A stretch of DNA of 64,000 bases, taken from Rhizobium favelukesii (GTDB lineage Bacteria > Pseudomonadota > Alphaproteobacteria > Rhizobiales > Rhizobiaceae). A program made the translations under genes and the position numbers. The stretch lies in assembly GCF_000577275.2 (NCBI RefSeq), contig NZ_HG916854.1, forward strand, positions 496,001 through 560,000, given 5' to 3'. Below, one piece after another: positions 19,833 to 27,357 of this stretch (the stretch's first letter is position 1; every line of letters begins with the position of its first letter). Below the pieces are notes generated by a model that ran no database searches, was not told where the DNA came from, and saw only the letters and a list, made by a program, of their open reading frames with translations.

Positions 19833-20735
19833 ATGAAGAGTAGTGGCTTGACGATGATCCTGGCGGCGCTGTCGAATGGCGTGTCGCCGCTCGCAACCGT
19901 TCCAGTCGTCGCCCAGCAGGACACACAGGGCAGCAGTCAGTCGCAATCCGGCTCTCAACCGGGAATGCAGCCCGAGGAGCTCCAGCCAGGCTCCAGCAAC
20001 TCCGGGAAAGACTGTGCGTCGCCGGACGCATCGGGAGGTTGCCCGCAAGCGGGTGGGCAGTCGTCCAAAGGGAAGTCAGGCGAAGGTTCAGGCGTTCAAC
20101 AGAACGCCCAGCCGCTCTCGACGGATGGTACCTCGTCAGGTGGAGCCACGTTGGGCAAGTCGTCCAGCGAGACCAAATCGAGCACTCAATCCGGATCGCA
20201 GGACGCTTCGGGAGACGCGGGCTCGATGAGCAAGCAAAAGCCGACAGCAGAATCCAGCGGCGGCGGGGGAAGTGAGACCACGACCTCGGGCTCCAAGACC
20301 AGCACGCAAGAGAGCTCAAAGCCTGCCGACGGCGCAAGCAACAACACCACAAAGGGCGGCGATGCGTCGAAATCGTCAGGCGATCAGAACGCGACGACAA
20401 CGCAGAGGAACCCTTCCGAAACCAACGTCAACAGCAACACCACGACGAACAATCAGACGTCAACGAGCACGACGAATGTCAAAGTCTCCGTCGAGCAGCA
20501 GACCGAAATTCGGCAAGTCGTGGAGGAGGTTCACGTCGAACCGGTGCGCGAGGTCAATTTTGCCGTCTCCGTGGGCACGAAAATTCCCAAGAAGGTCCGG
20601 CTTGAGCCGCTGCCGCCACGAATTGTGAAGATCGTGCCGGAGTATAGAGGCTACCGCTTCTTTCTTCTCGCTGACGGCCGGATCGTCATCGTCGATCCTC
20701 AGGCGTTCACGATCGTCTACATCATAGCGGCCTAG
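19833..20735 (+). CDS. DUF1236 protein with long low-complexity linker
   Basis: 300 residues from ATG 19833 (GGGAGATTCAAA ahead). An N-terminal signal-like segment (MKSSGLTMILAALSNGVSPL, then VPVVAQQ) is followed by about 190 residues rich in Ser, Gly, Gln, Thr and Asn (for example NVNSNTTTNNQTSTSTTN). The C-terminal DUF1236 domain follows (EQQTEIRQVVEEVHVEPV, then VGTKIPKKVRLEPLP and GYRFFLLADGRIVIVDP). It is a secreted or periplasmic protein of unknown role, with the disordered linker spacing the folded domain from the membrane. Its C-terminus resembles the neighbour at 19345-19740. Confidence 0.82.
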   Translation: MKSSGLTMILAALSNGVSPLATVPVVAQQDTQGSSQSQSGSQPGMQPEELQPGSSNSGKDCASPDASGGCPQAGGQSSKGKSGEGSGVQQNAQPLSTDGTSSGGATLGKSSSETKSSTQSGSQDASGDAGSMSKQKPTAESSGGGGSETTTSGSKTSTQESSKPADGASNNTTKGGDASKSSGDQNATTTQRNPSETNVNSNTTTNNQTSTSTTNVKVSVEQQTEIRQVVEEVHVEPVREVNFAVSVGTKIPKKVRLEPLPPRIVKIVPEYRGYRFFLLADGRIVIVDPQAFTIVYIIAA

Positions 20736-20788
20736 CAACTGGCTCCTAGCGACGCGATCAGCGCCGCCGGGATCCGCAGGAGGATGAG

Positions 20789-20944
20789 ATGCTTTATGAT
20801 GACGATAAGCCGTCCGGCAGGGGCTTTCCACTCATCGCAATACACCTTGCAATCGCGGCGATTCTTTGCAGTCTTGTTATTGTCGGGGACCACCGCGAAG
20901 CCACGACCAATGTTTGGCTACCGGAGAATTCAACGGTGCCGTGA
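20789..20944 (+). CDS. Very small membrane protein (51 aa)
   Basis: An acidic start (MLYDDDKPSGRG) is followed by one membrane helix (FPLIAIHLAIAAILCSLVIVG) and a short polar tail ending at TGA 20942-20944. AGGAGG (20778-20783) lies exactly five bases before the ATG. It starts 53 bases after the DUF1236 gene on the same strand and is probably cotranscribed. No family recognised. Confidence 0.6.
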   Translation: MLYDDDKPSGRGFPLIAIHLAIAAILCSLVIVGDHREATTNVWLPENSTVP

Positions 20945-21139
20945 TCACCTGGATCCGCCCGCAAACGCCAACGTCGGCAAGATATTCGCTAGCCAATTTC
21001 GAAGGCGGCTCAAAGCTGAGCTTTGCCTCAATGCGGGGCCAAGACATCGCATCTTGAGCGAAGCCCATCCATGTCTGTAAAGGTCGAAATGATCCGGTTC
21101 CATTTTGCTCATCGGTGCGCGAAAGTGTCCCTCTGTATT

Positions 21140-21192
21140 CCGGGAGGTTCCGGAGGGTTTCAATTCGCGAACATTCGCTCGGAACCTCCCGG
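21140..21192. repeat. 13-bp inverted repeat
   Basis: CCGGGAGGTTCCG at 21140-21152 and its exact complement CGGAACCTCCCGG at 21180-21192, separated by 27 bases that contain TTCGCGAA. It would fold as a strong stem-loop if transcribed. No U tract follows, so it is not a classical terminator. Confidence 0.75.
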
Positions 21193-21250
21193 GTGTCCAA
21201 ATTGGGCTTGGACAAACGAAAGGTAGAACTTCGCCCTCGCTTGAAAAGCT

Positions 21251-21263
21251 GGACTAAAGTCCC
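21251..21263. promoter_or_regulatory. GGACTAAAGTCCC palindrome, copy A
   Basis: Identical to the copy at 22223-22235, 959 bases away, in the gene-free stretch. Confidence 0.4.
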
Positions 21264-22222
21264 GTACGATTCCGTACACACGGCCATTCTTTTAGTATTG
21301 TGCGCAAGGCCCCGATGACTTGGCTCTGTCGATTTTGACCTGATATATCCAGTGAAGCCCCATGACGGTAACGGGGGCGCCTTCTCCGCCGACGCCGAAC
21401 TCGTGGCCTCCAAGACAGGGAATGATTGAACGTGCTAGACGTGCAAAGCTGTGCATGTCATCGCAGGCCCTGATTTGGGAAACGAAAATTGAGAAAAGCG
21501 TCTTCGATCGGAAGCGCTGCCTTCCCTTAACTTCGCTGGCGTTCTTTTCCAAACGTTCTTGCTGTAGCCCCGCAATACCCGGCGGAGCTTTTTCGCGGTG
21601 GCCGATCATCTTCGCACGCGGCTTGAAGCCGTGCCTTCGTAATATTAGAGTGTATGCATGTGCCGTTGGTAAAGACATCGAGAATGAAATGCCGACGTCA
21701 AATGTTTTTTGGTCTAGCCCTGTCATCGTTCGACTTCCGAGAAGTCATTTGAAAGTGCCTACGACACACTCGACTTCCTCGAACATGAGTGGCCAAGAGC
21801 CGACGGTGCCTGTCACGATGCCGCAGTCGTTAGCTGTAGACGTGTCCTAGGCAATCATACCCCGCCCGCAGTGGCTAAGGAGCTCTTCCTTGCGGCCTGT
21901 CTCGAGGCTAGTCTTACAATTCAGCGCAACAAACTGCCGGACCGCCATCCTTTTTCGTTCCCTCCAAGAACGGAGAAAAGCGTGTAAGACCGTATGCGCC
22001 CTCGCTGGCTCGGGCACATCCGCGAAGAAAGCTGGTTGAGCCAGTGGCTCCTTCCTGACGGAAGCCCTCAAGGGTTCAACACAGACCGCCGCGGGCGTCC
22101 CGCGAGGATTGCCGAGGAAGGCCTGGATATGCGGGGGTCCGATCCGCAATCCAGGCTCCCGCCATCGCCCTCGGAGAGAGGATACAATTCGATTGTACGC
22201 CCGCGAATGCACGATGGTAGTC

Positions 22223-22235
22223 GGACTAAAGTCCC
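22223..22235. promoter_or_regulatory. GGACTAAAGTCCC palindrome, copy B
   Basis: Identical to the copy at 21251-21263. It lies beyond the 3' end of the frameshifted gene at 22287-22937. Confidence 0.4.
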
Positions 22236-22286
22236 AGGGACAAAGCCGCCTCAAACCCGGGGTCGGTTCGTCCGAGTTTTAGCCGC

Positions 22287-22937
22287 CTATTCGTCTGCGG
22301 CATCATCAGTCACTGATACGGCGAGCGAATCTCGAATCTGATCGATCTTGCCGACCGCATCGCCAACACCCAAGATCGTCTTGGCTTCATTGAGAACTGC
22401 CGGGCTGACAATGCCAGTCTTTGTGGCCGCCAACGCTTCTTCAAGAGCGTCGTCTCCAAGGATCGGGTCGTCTGAAGCAGGCTCAGTTCCGTTGTCCAGT
22501 TCGTACTGTGCATAAGCGGTGGCGTAGGCTGCAATGGCAGTCATACGTGGATCAGACGTATGCATCAGCGCCCTGAAATTCCGCTTCAGCGAGTCCAAAC
22601 CTGCAAGATTTGCCGGGAGGCTTTTCTCTTTTCTGTCGGTTGCAGCCTTTTCAGTTTTGGTGGATTGAGATTTGCTGCTCGCGCCAGATTTGCCTTTCGT
22701 GCCACTCTCCGACTGACCACCGCTGGTGCCATGGGACGCCGTGCTGCCGCCTTGATTGCCGGCATCGTGGCTTCTCCCGTTCCCGTTGTCACCGCCGTTT
22801 CCACCCCGCCGCTGCCGCTGCCGCTGTTGCCGCCGCCTTTCGCCAGCGCGGACATACCCGGTCCGGCAACCGTTACCGGGCTAACTGCGACTGCCGAGGA
22901 CAGTGCTGCAAAGGGACGCTAAGGTTGAAATACGCAT
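22287..22937 (-). pseudogene. Exported Gly/Ser/Lys-rich protein, doubly frameshifted
   Basis: ATG 22937 follows a perfect GGAGG site and begins MRISTLA, but the frame meets a TAG after 18 codons. A +1 frame continues the signal peptide (FAALSSAVAVSPVTVAGPG) and a GGGNSGSGSGG linker. At a GGGG run the original frame resumes (GNGGDNGNGRS, SGASSKSQSTKTEKAATD) and runs to TAG 22287 through a helical domain (LKRNFRALMHTSDPRMTAIA). The two shifts cancel, so about 120 bases are read out of frame. Family unknown; the layout recalls the DUF1236 protein nearby. Confidence 0.6.
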
Positions 22938-23080
22938 AGTGCCTCCGAATCCGGCCCGGGTGATCTTGGCCGATTATCGTTAGGCGGGGCACAGCTCGAG
23001 TCTCGAGCTCGCCTAGAGATGGCAGGAAAGTTAGAGGGTCATTGGCGTGTTGACATCGGGCCGAGGTCCGGCATTCGGAT

Positions 23081-23092
23081 GGACTTAGGTCC
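23081..23092. promoter_or_regulatory. GGACTTAGGTCC palindrome
   Basis: Fifth member of the GGAC(T/C)NA(A/G)GTCC set, 144 bases upstream of the start of the frameshifted exported gene at 22937. Confidence 0.35.
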
Positions 23093-23294
23093 TGTCCAGT
23101 TCAAAAGGCCCAACAATGATCGATGAGCTCGAACTCTGTCTCAAAAAACAGGTTGAGCCGCAGCCCGGGGCACCGGATGATCCCGTTGGGTGAAGCGGCC
23201 CCCGCCCGAACGCCTTATCACCGCCCGGAATCACTTTGCATGGGTTCGTTCGAAGTGGAGGAGCGCGTCGCCTCACTTTTCAGGTGTTGATCCT

Positions 23295-23489
23295 TTATGC
23301 CGCATCTGCGCGAAGCTGGTCGATCGCGTCCAACGCTTCTTCGGCTGACCACCCGGCACGAAGCGCCGCCGCCACCAGACGAACCTCGACCTCTTGCTCA
23401 AGCTTCAGATAAAGCCCTTCGAGAGCTTCTCTAGCTGTCACGACGTGATCTCTTGGCGGTGTTATGTCAGGGATTCTTGCGGCTGGCAT
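23295..23489 (-). CDS. Hypothetical protein (64 aa)
   Basis: From ATG 23489 the protein reads MPAARIPDITPPRDHVVTA and continues as an acidic helical domain (EGLYLKLEQEVEVRLVAAAL, WSAEEALDAIDQLRA). GAAGGATCCC lies ahead of the ATG. It follows the 48-codon frame at 23500-23646 by ten bases, so the two form a mini-operon. No family assigned; the longer frame to 23570 overlaps that upstream gene and is rejected. Confidence 0.6.
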   Translation of the reverse strand: MPAARIPDITPPRDHVVTAREALEGLYLKLEQEVEVRLVAAALRAGWSAEEALDAIDQLRADAA

Positions 23490-23499
23490 AAGGGATCCT

Positions 23500-23646
23500 T
23501 CAGTGGGTATTATTCTCGTGCGCTTGCATCCGAGCGGCCCGGAGGCGCTCGGTTTTTTCAACGCGCTCAAGACGTTCTTGCTCGATGATTTCCTTCACGA
23601 TCCGCTCTGTTTCTTTGGCTCGTTCGATGCGTTCTTGCTGGAGCAT
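23500..23646 (-). CDS. Small charged coiled-coil protein (48 aa)
   Basis: MLQQERIERAKETERIVKE is followed by a second copy of the same unit: QERIERAKETERI (4-16) and QERLERVEKTERL (23-35), period 19 residues. It is almost entirely Glu/Arg/Lys with regularly spaced Ile/Leu/Val, so a single long helix or coiled coil. GACGAGGATTCC precedes ATG 23646. No family recognised. Confidence 0.6.
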   Translation of the reverse strand: MLQQERIERAKETERIVKEIIEQERLERVEKTERLRAARMQAHENNTH

Positions 23647-23965
23647 TGGAATCCTCGTCGACAATGCGCCCCCAATTCTTGACCTAGGGTAGGTGGCGAT
23701 GGGGTCAACCGAAAAACCGTAGCAGCGAGGCGTACGCGACCCGCTTTCGGCGCTTCGCGCCGAACTTTTTTGAAGCCATGCGGGATTCCGAGCTACGACC
23801 GACGACAGTCCCTATCCGACTTGAAGACCAAGCGGAAGGTGGTGTCGCTGGCCAGCTGCTGCTCCAACTGTCGGGCACACTAAACGCTCGAAAGGCCTGA
23901 GCTCTTTCGATTTCGGCTCGGATACCCTCTAAATGGCGGCGCCAATCGTGGTGGCGCCGCATCCA

Positions 23966-24205
23966 TTAGTGGTGAGCGTGGTGTTCGTTTCGTTTGCGGG
24001 TGGCTGCTGCTTTTTTGCCGGAAGCAGAACGCTCTTCCTTGGTTCTCGACGCAGCTGCTGCGCCGCCTTTACGTCCACCTTTTTCAAAAGAGGCACGGCG
24101 CTCGGCTTCCTTTTCAGAAACACCACGATCCTCGTAGCGTTCTTCAATATGCTCGGCCTTGCGTTTCTGCTTGTCGGTGTATGCGAACTTGTCACCACGG
24201 GGCAT
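23966..24205 (-). CDS. Small basic protein annotated elsewhere as plasmid stabilisation protein
   Basis: 79 residues, very rich in Lys, Arg, Glu and Ala: MPRGDKFAYTDKQKRKAEHI, then GVSEKEAERRA and a KGG-like basic tail (SASGKKAAATRKRNEHHAHH). Homologues are common on rhizobial plasmids; the stabilisation label has little experimental support. Upstream lies a stress-type promoter with 16-base spacing. Confidence 0.75.
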   Translation of the reverse strand: MPRGDKFAYTDKQKRKAEHIEERYEDRGVSEKEAERRASFEKGGRKGGAAAASRTKEERSASGKKAAATRKRNEHHAHH

Positions 24206-24238
24206 AGAACGTCTCCGTTACAGAATGTGACGTAAAGA

Positions 24239-24262
24239 AACTGGCCCTTACATCAAAGTTCC
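24239..24262 (-). promoter_or_regulatory. Possible EcfG-type promoter
   Basis: On the minus strand GGAAC (24262-24258), 16 bases, GTT (24241-24239), 34 bases before the gene at 24205. The spacing is one base shorter than in the other five sites. Confidence 0.35.
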
Positions 24263-24488
24263 GTATGAGCCTGAGCCGGCGCGGTGCGCCCCGTGGGACC
24301 GTTGGACGTAAATAGGCGCCATGGGGGCGCTAAGTGCGCAGCACAAGCGGGCGCGGTTCATCTCTGCGGCCGGAGACGGCGCCGGCAGGCGAAGCGCCTG
24401 GAACCGGCCTCGACCGACTATTCATCCGCCCGCCAGCCCTGAGTCATAACGGCGTTGCATAAATGCACGTGAACGAAGCAGGAGCGGC

Positions 24489-24767
24489 TTACTTGTTCAA
24501 CGCGTCCTTGAGCGCCTTGGCTGGTGTGAATGCGAGCTTCCTTGCAGCCGCAATCTTGATCACCGCGCCTGTACCCGGATTGCGCGCTTCCCGCTCTGGT
24601 GTGGCCTTCACCTTGAACTTGCCAAAGCCCGGGATGGAGCTTTCGACGCCAGATGCCGCAGCTGTTGTGATTGCTGCAAACACCGCTGCGACGATCGCCT
24701 TGCTTTGGGCCTTCGTCAGGCTGTGTTCGGTGGCGATCTTGTCCGCAATTTCGTTGGTTGTGGTCAT
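24489..24767 (-). CDS. HU-family DNA-binding protein
   Basis: 92 residues, full length for HU. It has the dimerisation helices (TTTNEIADKIATEHSLTKAQ), GFGKFKV and the DNA-binding arm (RNPGTGAVIKIAA), ending in KALKDALNK. It bends and compacts DNA as a dimer. A second HU gene at 63145-63421 is very similar but frameshifted. It lies upstream of, and divergent from, the ArdC gene. Confidence 0.93.
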   Translation of the reverse strand: MTTTNEIADKIATEHSLTKAQSKAIVAAVFAAITTAAASGVESSIPGFGKFKVKATPEREARNPGTGAVIKIAAARKLAFTPAKALKDALNK

Positions 24768-25139
24768 TGTTTCGAACTCCTTCTATCACGAAAGCCTTGG
24801 TGCGGCTTTTGCCGCCTATCACGTTGCCGCCGTCTTCTGCACCGTGTTTGAGAGCTTTTTCCACAATTTCCGCGCTAACCGTGCGATTTTGCGAGATGGT
24901 TCTTCGCCTGCCTGACGGATGCGGCGCCGTGTTGCCCCGTCGAACAATCCCCGCCTTGCCAGCGACCATTGCGTCCTGCCCCGGCTTCAGGTCCTGCCGG
25001 GCTCGCGCCGCCCCGCAACGGCGTTGCCGTCCTCCACCTGCGTTGCGGCCCTATCGGGTGCGGGCCGGCCCTTGCAGCCCGGCATTCGGACCGCCGTAGC
25101 AGGTCGCGATGGTCGCGACCTCGAAACGGAGGTTTCAAC
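24768..25139. other. HU-ArdC divergent intergenic region
   Basis: About 370 GC-rich bases. No gene is supported; it contains the leader element at 25026-25062, shared with the DUF736 gene. Confidence 0.5.
25026..25062 (+). promoter_or_regulatory. Conserved leader element upstream of ardC
   Basis: The block starts GCCGTCCTCCAC and continues GCGTTGCGGCCCT. It recurs at 62671-62705 upstream of the DUF736 gene, with both copies starting 114 bases before the respective ATG. That suggests a common promoter, operator or mRNA leader. Confidence 0.5.
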
Positions 25140-26042
25140 ATGAGCCGGCAACAAACCCACCAACGAGCCGATCTCTATAGCCGCATCACCGACAAGATCA
25201 TCGCCGAGCTCGAGCAGGGCGTGCGGCCTTGGATGCAGCCGTGGAGCTCAGCCCAGGCGACCGACCGGATCACCCGGCCCTTGCGCCACAACGGCCAACC
25301 CTATTCCGGCATCAACGTTCTGCTTTTATGGTCCGAAGCGATCGCCCGCGGCTTCACGGCGCCAACCTGGATGACGTTTCGCCAGGCCCTTCAACTGGGG
25401 GCGGCGGTGCGCAAGGGCGAGACCGGCACCACGGTCGTCTTTGCCAGTTCCTTCATCCGCACCGAAACCAGCGACACCGGCGAAGCGGTCGAGCACGATA
25501 TCCCGTTTCTCAAGGCCTACACGGTCTTCAATGCCGAGCAGATTGCCGGACTGGACGCGCGCTTCCATCAGCTCGCAGCCGTTCAGGATCCGCTGGTGCG
25601 TATCGGCCATGCCGACCGCTTCTTTGCCAACACCGGCGCCCTGATCCGCCATGGTGGATCGACGGCCTACTATGCCCCGGTCCGCGATCACATCCAGATG
25701 CCCGCCTTCGAAGCCTTCCGCGACGCTGCCTCCTATGTTGCGATCCTCAGTCATGAACTGACCCACTGGACGGCGGCGCCACACCGACTGGATCGTGATC
25801 TCAGCCGCTATGCCAAGGACCAAAGCGAGCGCGCCCGCGAGGAACTGATCGCCGAACTCGGCAGCTGCTTCCTCTGCGCCGATCTCGGCATCGTTCCCGA
25901 ACTCGCCCCGCGGCCCGATCATGCAAGCTACCTTGCCGCCTGGCTCAAGGTTCTCTCCGCGACAAGCGGGCGATCTTTGTCGCCGCCGGCCATGCGCAGC
26001 GCGCTGTCAGCTACCTGCACTACCTGCAGCCCGATCAGATAG
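25140..26042 (+). CDS. ArdC-type antirestriction protein (ssDNA-binding plus zincin), 3' frameshift
   Basis: Start ATG 25140 after GGAGGTTTCAAC. The N-terminal domain (RADLYSRITDKIIAELEQGV, WSEAIARGFTAPTWMTFRQA) is the ArdC ssDNA-binding fold. The C-terminal zincin domain has HELTHW in VAILSHELTHWTAAP plus the downstream Glu. ArdC proteins shield incoming plasmid DNA from restriction. After WLKVLS the frame slips near 25957: the family ending (FVAAGHAQRAVSYLHYLQP) is found in another frame, ending at TAA 26062. This frame instead ends in 22 unrelated residues at 26042. Catalytic residues are intact, so activity may survive. Confidence 0.8.
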   Translation: MSRQQTHQRADLYSRITDKIIAELEQGVRPWMQPWSSAQATDRITRPLRHNGQPYSGINVLLLWSEAIARGFTAPTWMTFRQALQLGAAVRKGETGTTVVFASSFIRTETSDTGEAVEHDIPFLKAYTVFNAEQIAGLDARFHQLAAVQDPLVRIGHADRFFANTGALIRHGGSTAYYAPVRDHIQMPAFEAFRDAASYVAILSHELTHWTAAPHRLDRDLSRYAKDQSERAREELIAELGSCFLCADLGIVPELAPRPDHASYLAAWLKVLSATSGRSLSPPAMRSALSATCTTCSPIR

Positions 26043-26051
26043 ACGACGGGG

Positions 26052-26070
26052 AGGCGGCGTAAAGCCGCCT
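26052..26070 (+). terminator. Hairpin at the ancestral ardC stop
   Basis: AGGCGGC-GTAAA-GCCGCCT, a perfect seven-base stem enclosing the original TAA. No U tract follows. Confidence 0.45.
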
Positions 26071-26339
26071 GTCTCATCTCATCCGACCGTCGACGCGTTT
26101 AAATGACATACGCGGCCCCGCGGGATATCGCTCCGAGCGACATGACTGACCTGTCGAGTGCGAATTCGGTCAGGCGCAAATGTCATATCACGCCTCAAGG
26201 CTTCAATCTGTAGGACCCGACCGGTCAGACATTTCATCGATCGATCACCCTCTTGTGGGAGAGAGCGGTAACCGTTGATGCACCTACATCGGCTCTTCCA
26301 CCCTAAATCCACCGTCGAAAAAACTGTCGCTTATGTCGG

Positions 26340-26364
26340 GGAACAAACCTTCAGGCCGGTGGTT
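26340..26364 (+). promoter_or_regulatory. EcfG/RpoE2-type stress promoter
   Basis: GGAAC at 26340-26344, 17 bases, GTT at 26362-26364, 45 bases before the first gene of the envelope operon. Confidence 0.55.
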
Positions 26365-26408
26365 CGTAGACGCGGCAGTTGCCGTTTGTTTCAGAAGTGG
26401 AGGCTTCT

Positions 26409-26948
26409 ATGTCAAACGAGTTTTCAGGAATGGAGGGCGGCGTCGGATCGTCACCCCACTCGACGAGCGGCGAGTTAATCCCGCCCGCGAAGAGGCCAGC
26501 GGGGGTGGGAGATCTAAAGGAGCAGATCGTCGATGATCTCAGCGCTGCGCGCGACACCTTGAAGGAGGACGCGACGACCGCCGTCGATCGAGTGAAAGAC
26601 GCAGTCTCGAAGGAGACAAGTTTTGCAGCCCGTCAGGTTGGCGGTATCGCCACCGCCCTCGAAAAGGTTGGCTCGGAACTCGAAAAATCCGACCAGCCCG
26701 AGGTCGGCCGGTATGCCAGGCAAATCGGAAGCAGCGTGCAAACCCTTGCAAAGCAGATGGAGGGCCGAGACCTCGGCGAAGTAGCCACAATGGCCGAAGA
26801 CTTCGGACGCAAGCAGCCGCTGGCGTTCCTTGGTATCGCCGCACTTGCGGGCTTGGCGGCCAGCCGCTTTCTGACCGCATCGGCCAAACGATCGACGAGC
26901 GCAGCGTCTGGTTCTCCCTTGAAAAGCGGAGAATATACAAATGGCTAG
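26409..26948 (+). CDS. Hypothetical amphipathic protein with C-terminal membrane anchor
   Basis: 179 residues from ATG 26409, with GGAGG five bases ahead. A disordered start is followed by long amphipathic helices (KEQIVDDLSAARDTLKEDA and FAARQVGGIATALEKVG) and a late hydrophobic segment (LAFLGIAALAGLAASRFL). The layout resembles the nutrient-deprivation-induced proteins of rhizobia. Its stop overlaps the next start by eight bases. It heads a three-gene operon behind a stress-type promoter; a role in envelope protection is inferred. Confidence 0.75.
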   Translation: MSNEFSGMEGGVGSSPHSTSGELIPPAKRPAGVGDLKEQIVDDLSAARDTLKEDATTAVDRVKDAVSKETSFAARQVGGIATALEKVGSELEKSDQPEVGRYARQIGSSVQTLAKQMEGRDLGEVATMAEDFGRKQPLAFLGIAALAGLAASRFLTASAKRSTSAASGSPLKSGEYTNG

Positions 26949-27357
26949 GTCGCCCGAAAACACACCCTTGTCCGAACTCCTGGGCGGATTGGTGACTGAT
27001 GTTGCTGGACTGCTGCGCAAGGAGATCGACCTTGCGAAGACCGAGGCATCGGAGAAAATTTCGCAGGCACTCAGCGGTATCGAGGTTCTGATTGTCGGGC
27101 TGATACTCGCGATCGGTGCAGTCGGCATATTGCTGAGCGCCCTCGTCGAGGGCTTGGCGGCTGTCCTCGTCAACCACAACATGACACAGTCCAACGCGAG
27201 CGCGCTTGCTGCACTTATTGTCGGTCTTGTCATCGCCGCCGTCGCCTGGGCAGTGGTGTCGAAAGGATTGAATGCATTGCGCGGAGATAAGTTGAGGCTG
27301 GATCGCACGACGACCTCACTACGGCGCGACGTCAACGCTGTGAAGGAAAAGATCTGA
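26941..27357 (+). CDS. Phage-holin-superfamily membrane protein
   Basis: 138 residues. The N-terminus SELLGGLVTDVAGLLRKEID is typical of the Holin-X superfamily (PF07332). Two strong membrane helices follow (VLIVGLILAIGAVGILLSAL and ALAALIVGLVIAAVAWAVV), with a basic tail. Despite the name, these chromosomal or plasmid proteins are not phage lysis proteins. It overlaps both neighbours and so belongs to the 26409-28373 operon. Confidence 0.82.
   Translation: MARSPENTPLSELLGGLVTDVAGLLRKEIDLAKTEASEKISQALSGIEVLIVGLILAIGAVGILLSALVEGLAAVLVNHNMTQSNASALAALIVGLVIAAVAWAVVSKGLNALRGDKLRLDRTTTSLRRDVNAVKEKI

Larger units (their letters stand above)
20945..22286. other. Long stretch without a recognised gene
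   Basis: About 1.3 kb. Overlapping frames on both strands (for example minus 21292-21726, plus 21362-21850) show no family motif and no good ribosome site. The stretch does hold a 13-bp inverted repeat and two identical GGACTAAAGTCCC palindromes. It may contain remnants or an unrecognised RNA. Confidence 0.4.

Noticed and set aside
25326..25922. 198-codon minus-strand frame
   Set aside because: It lies wholly antisense to the ArdC gene, which has clear motifs.
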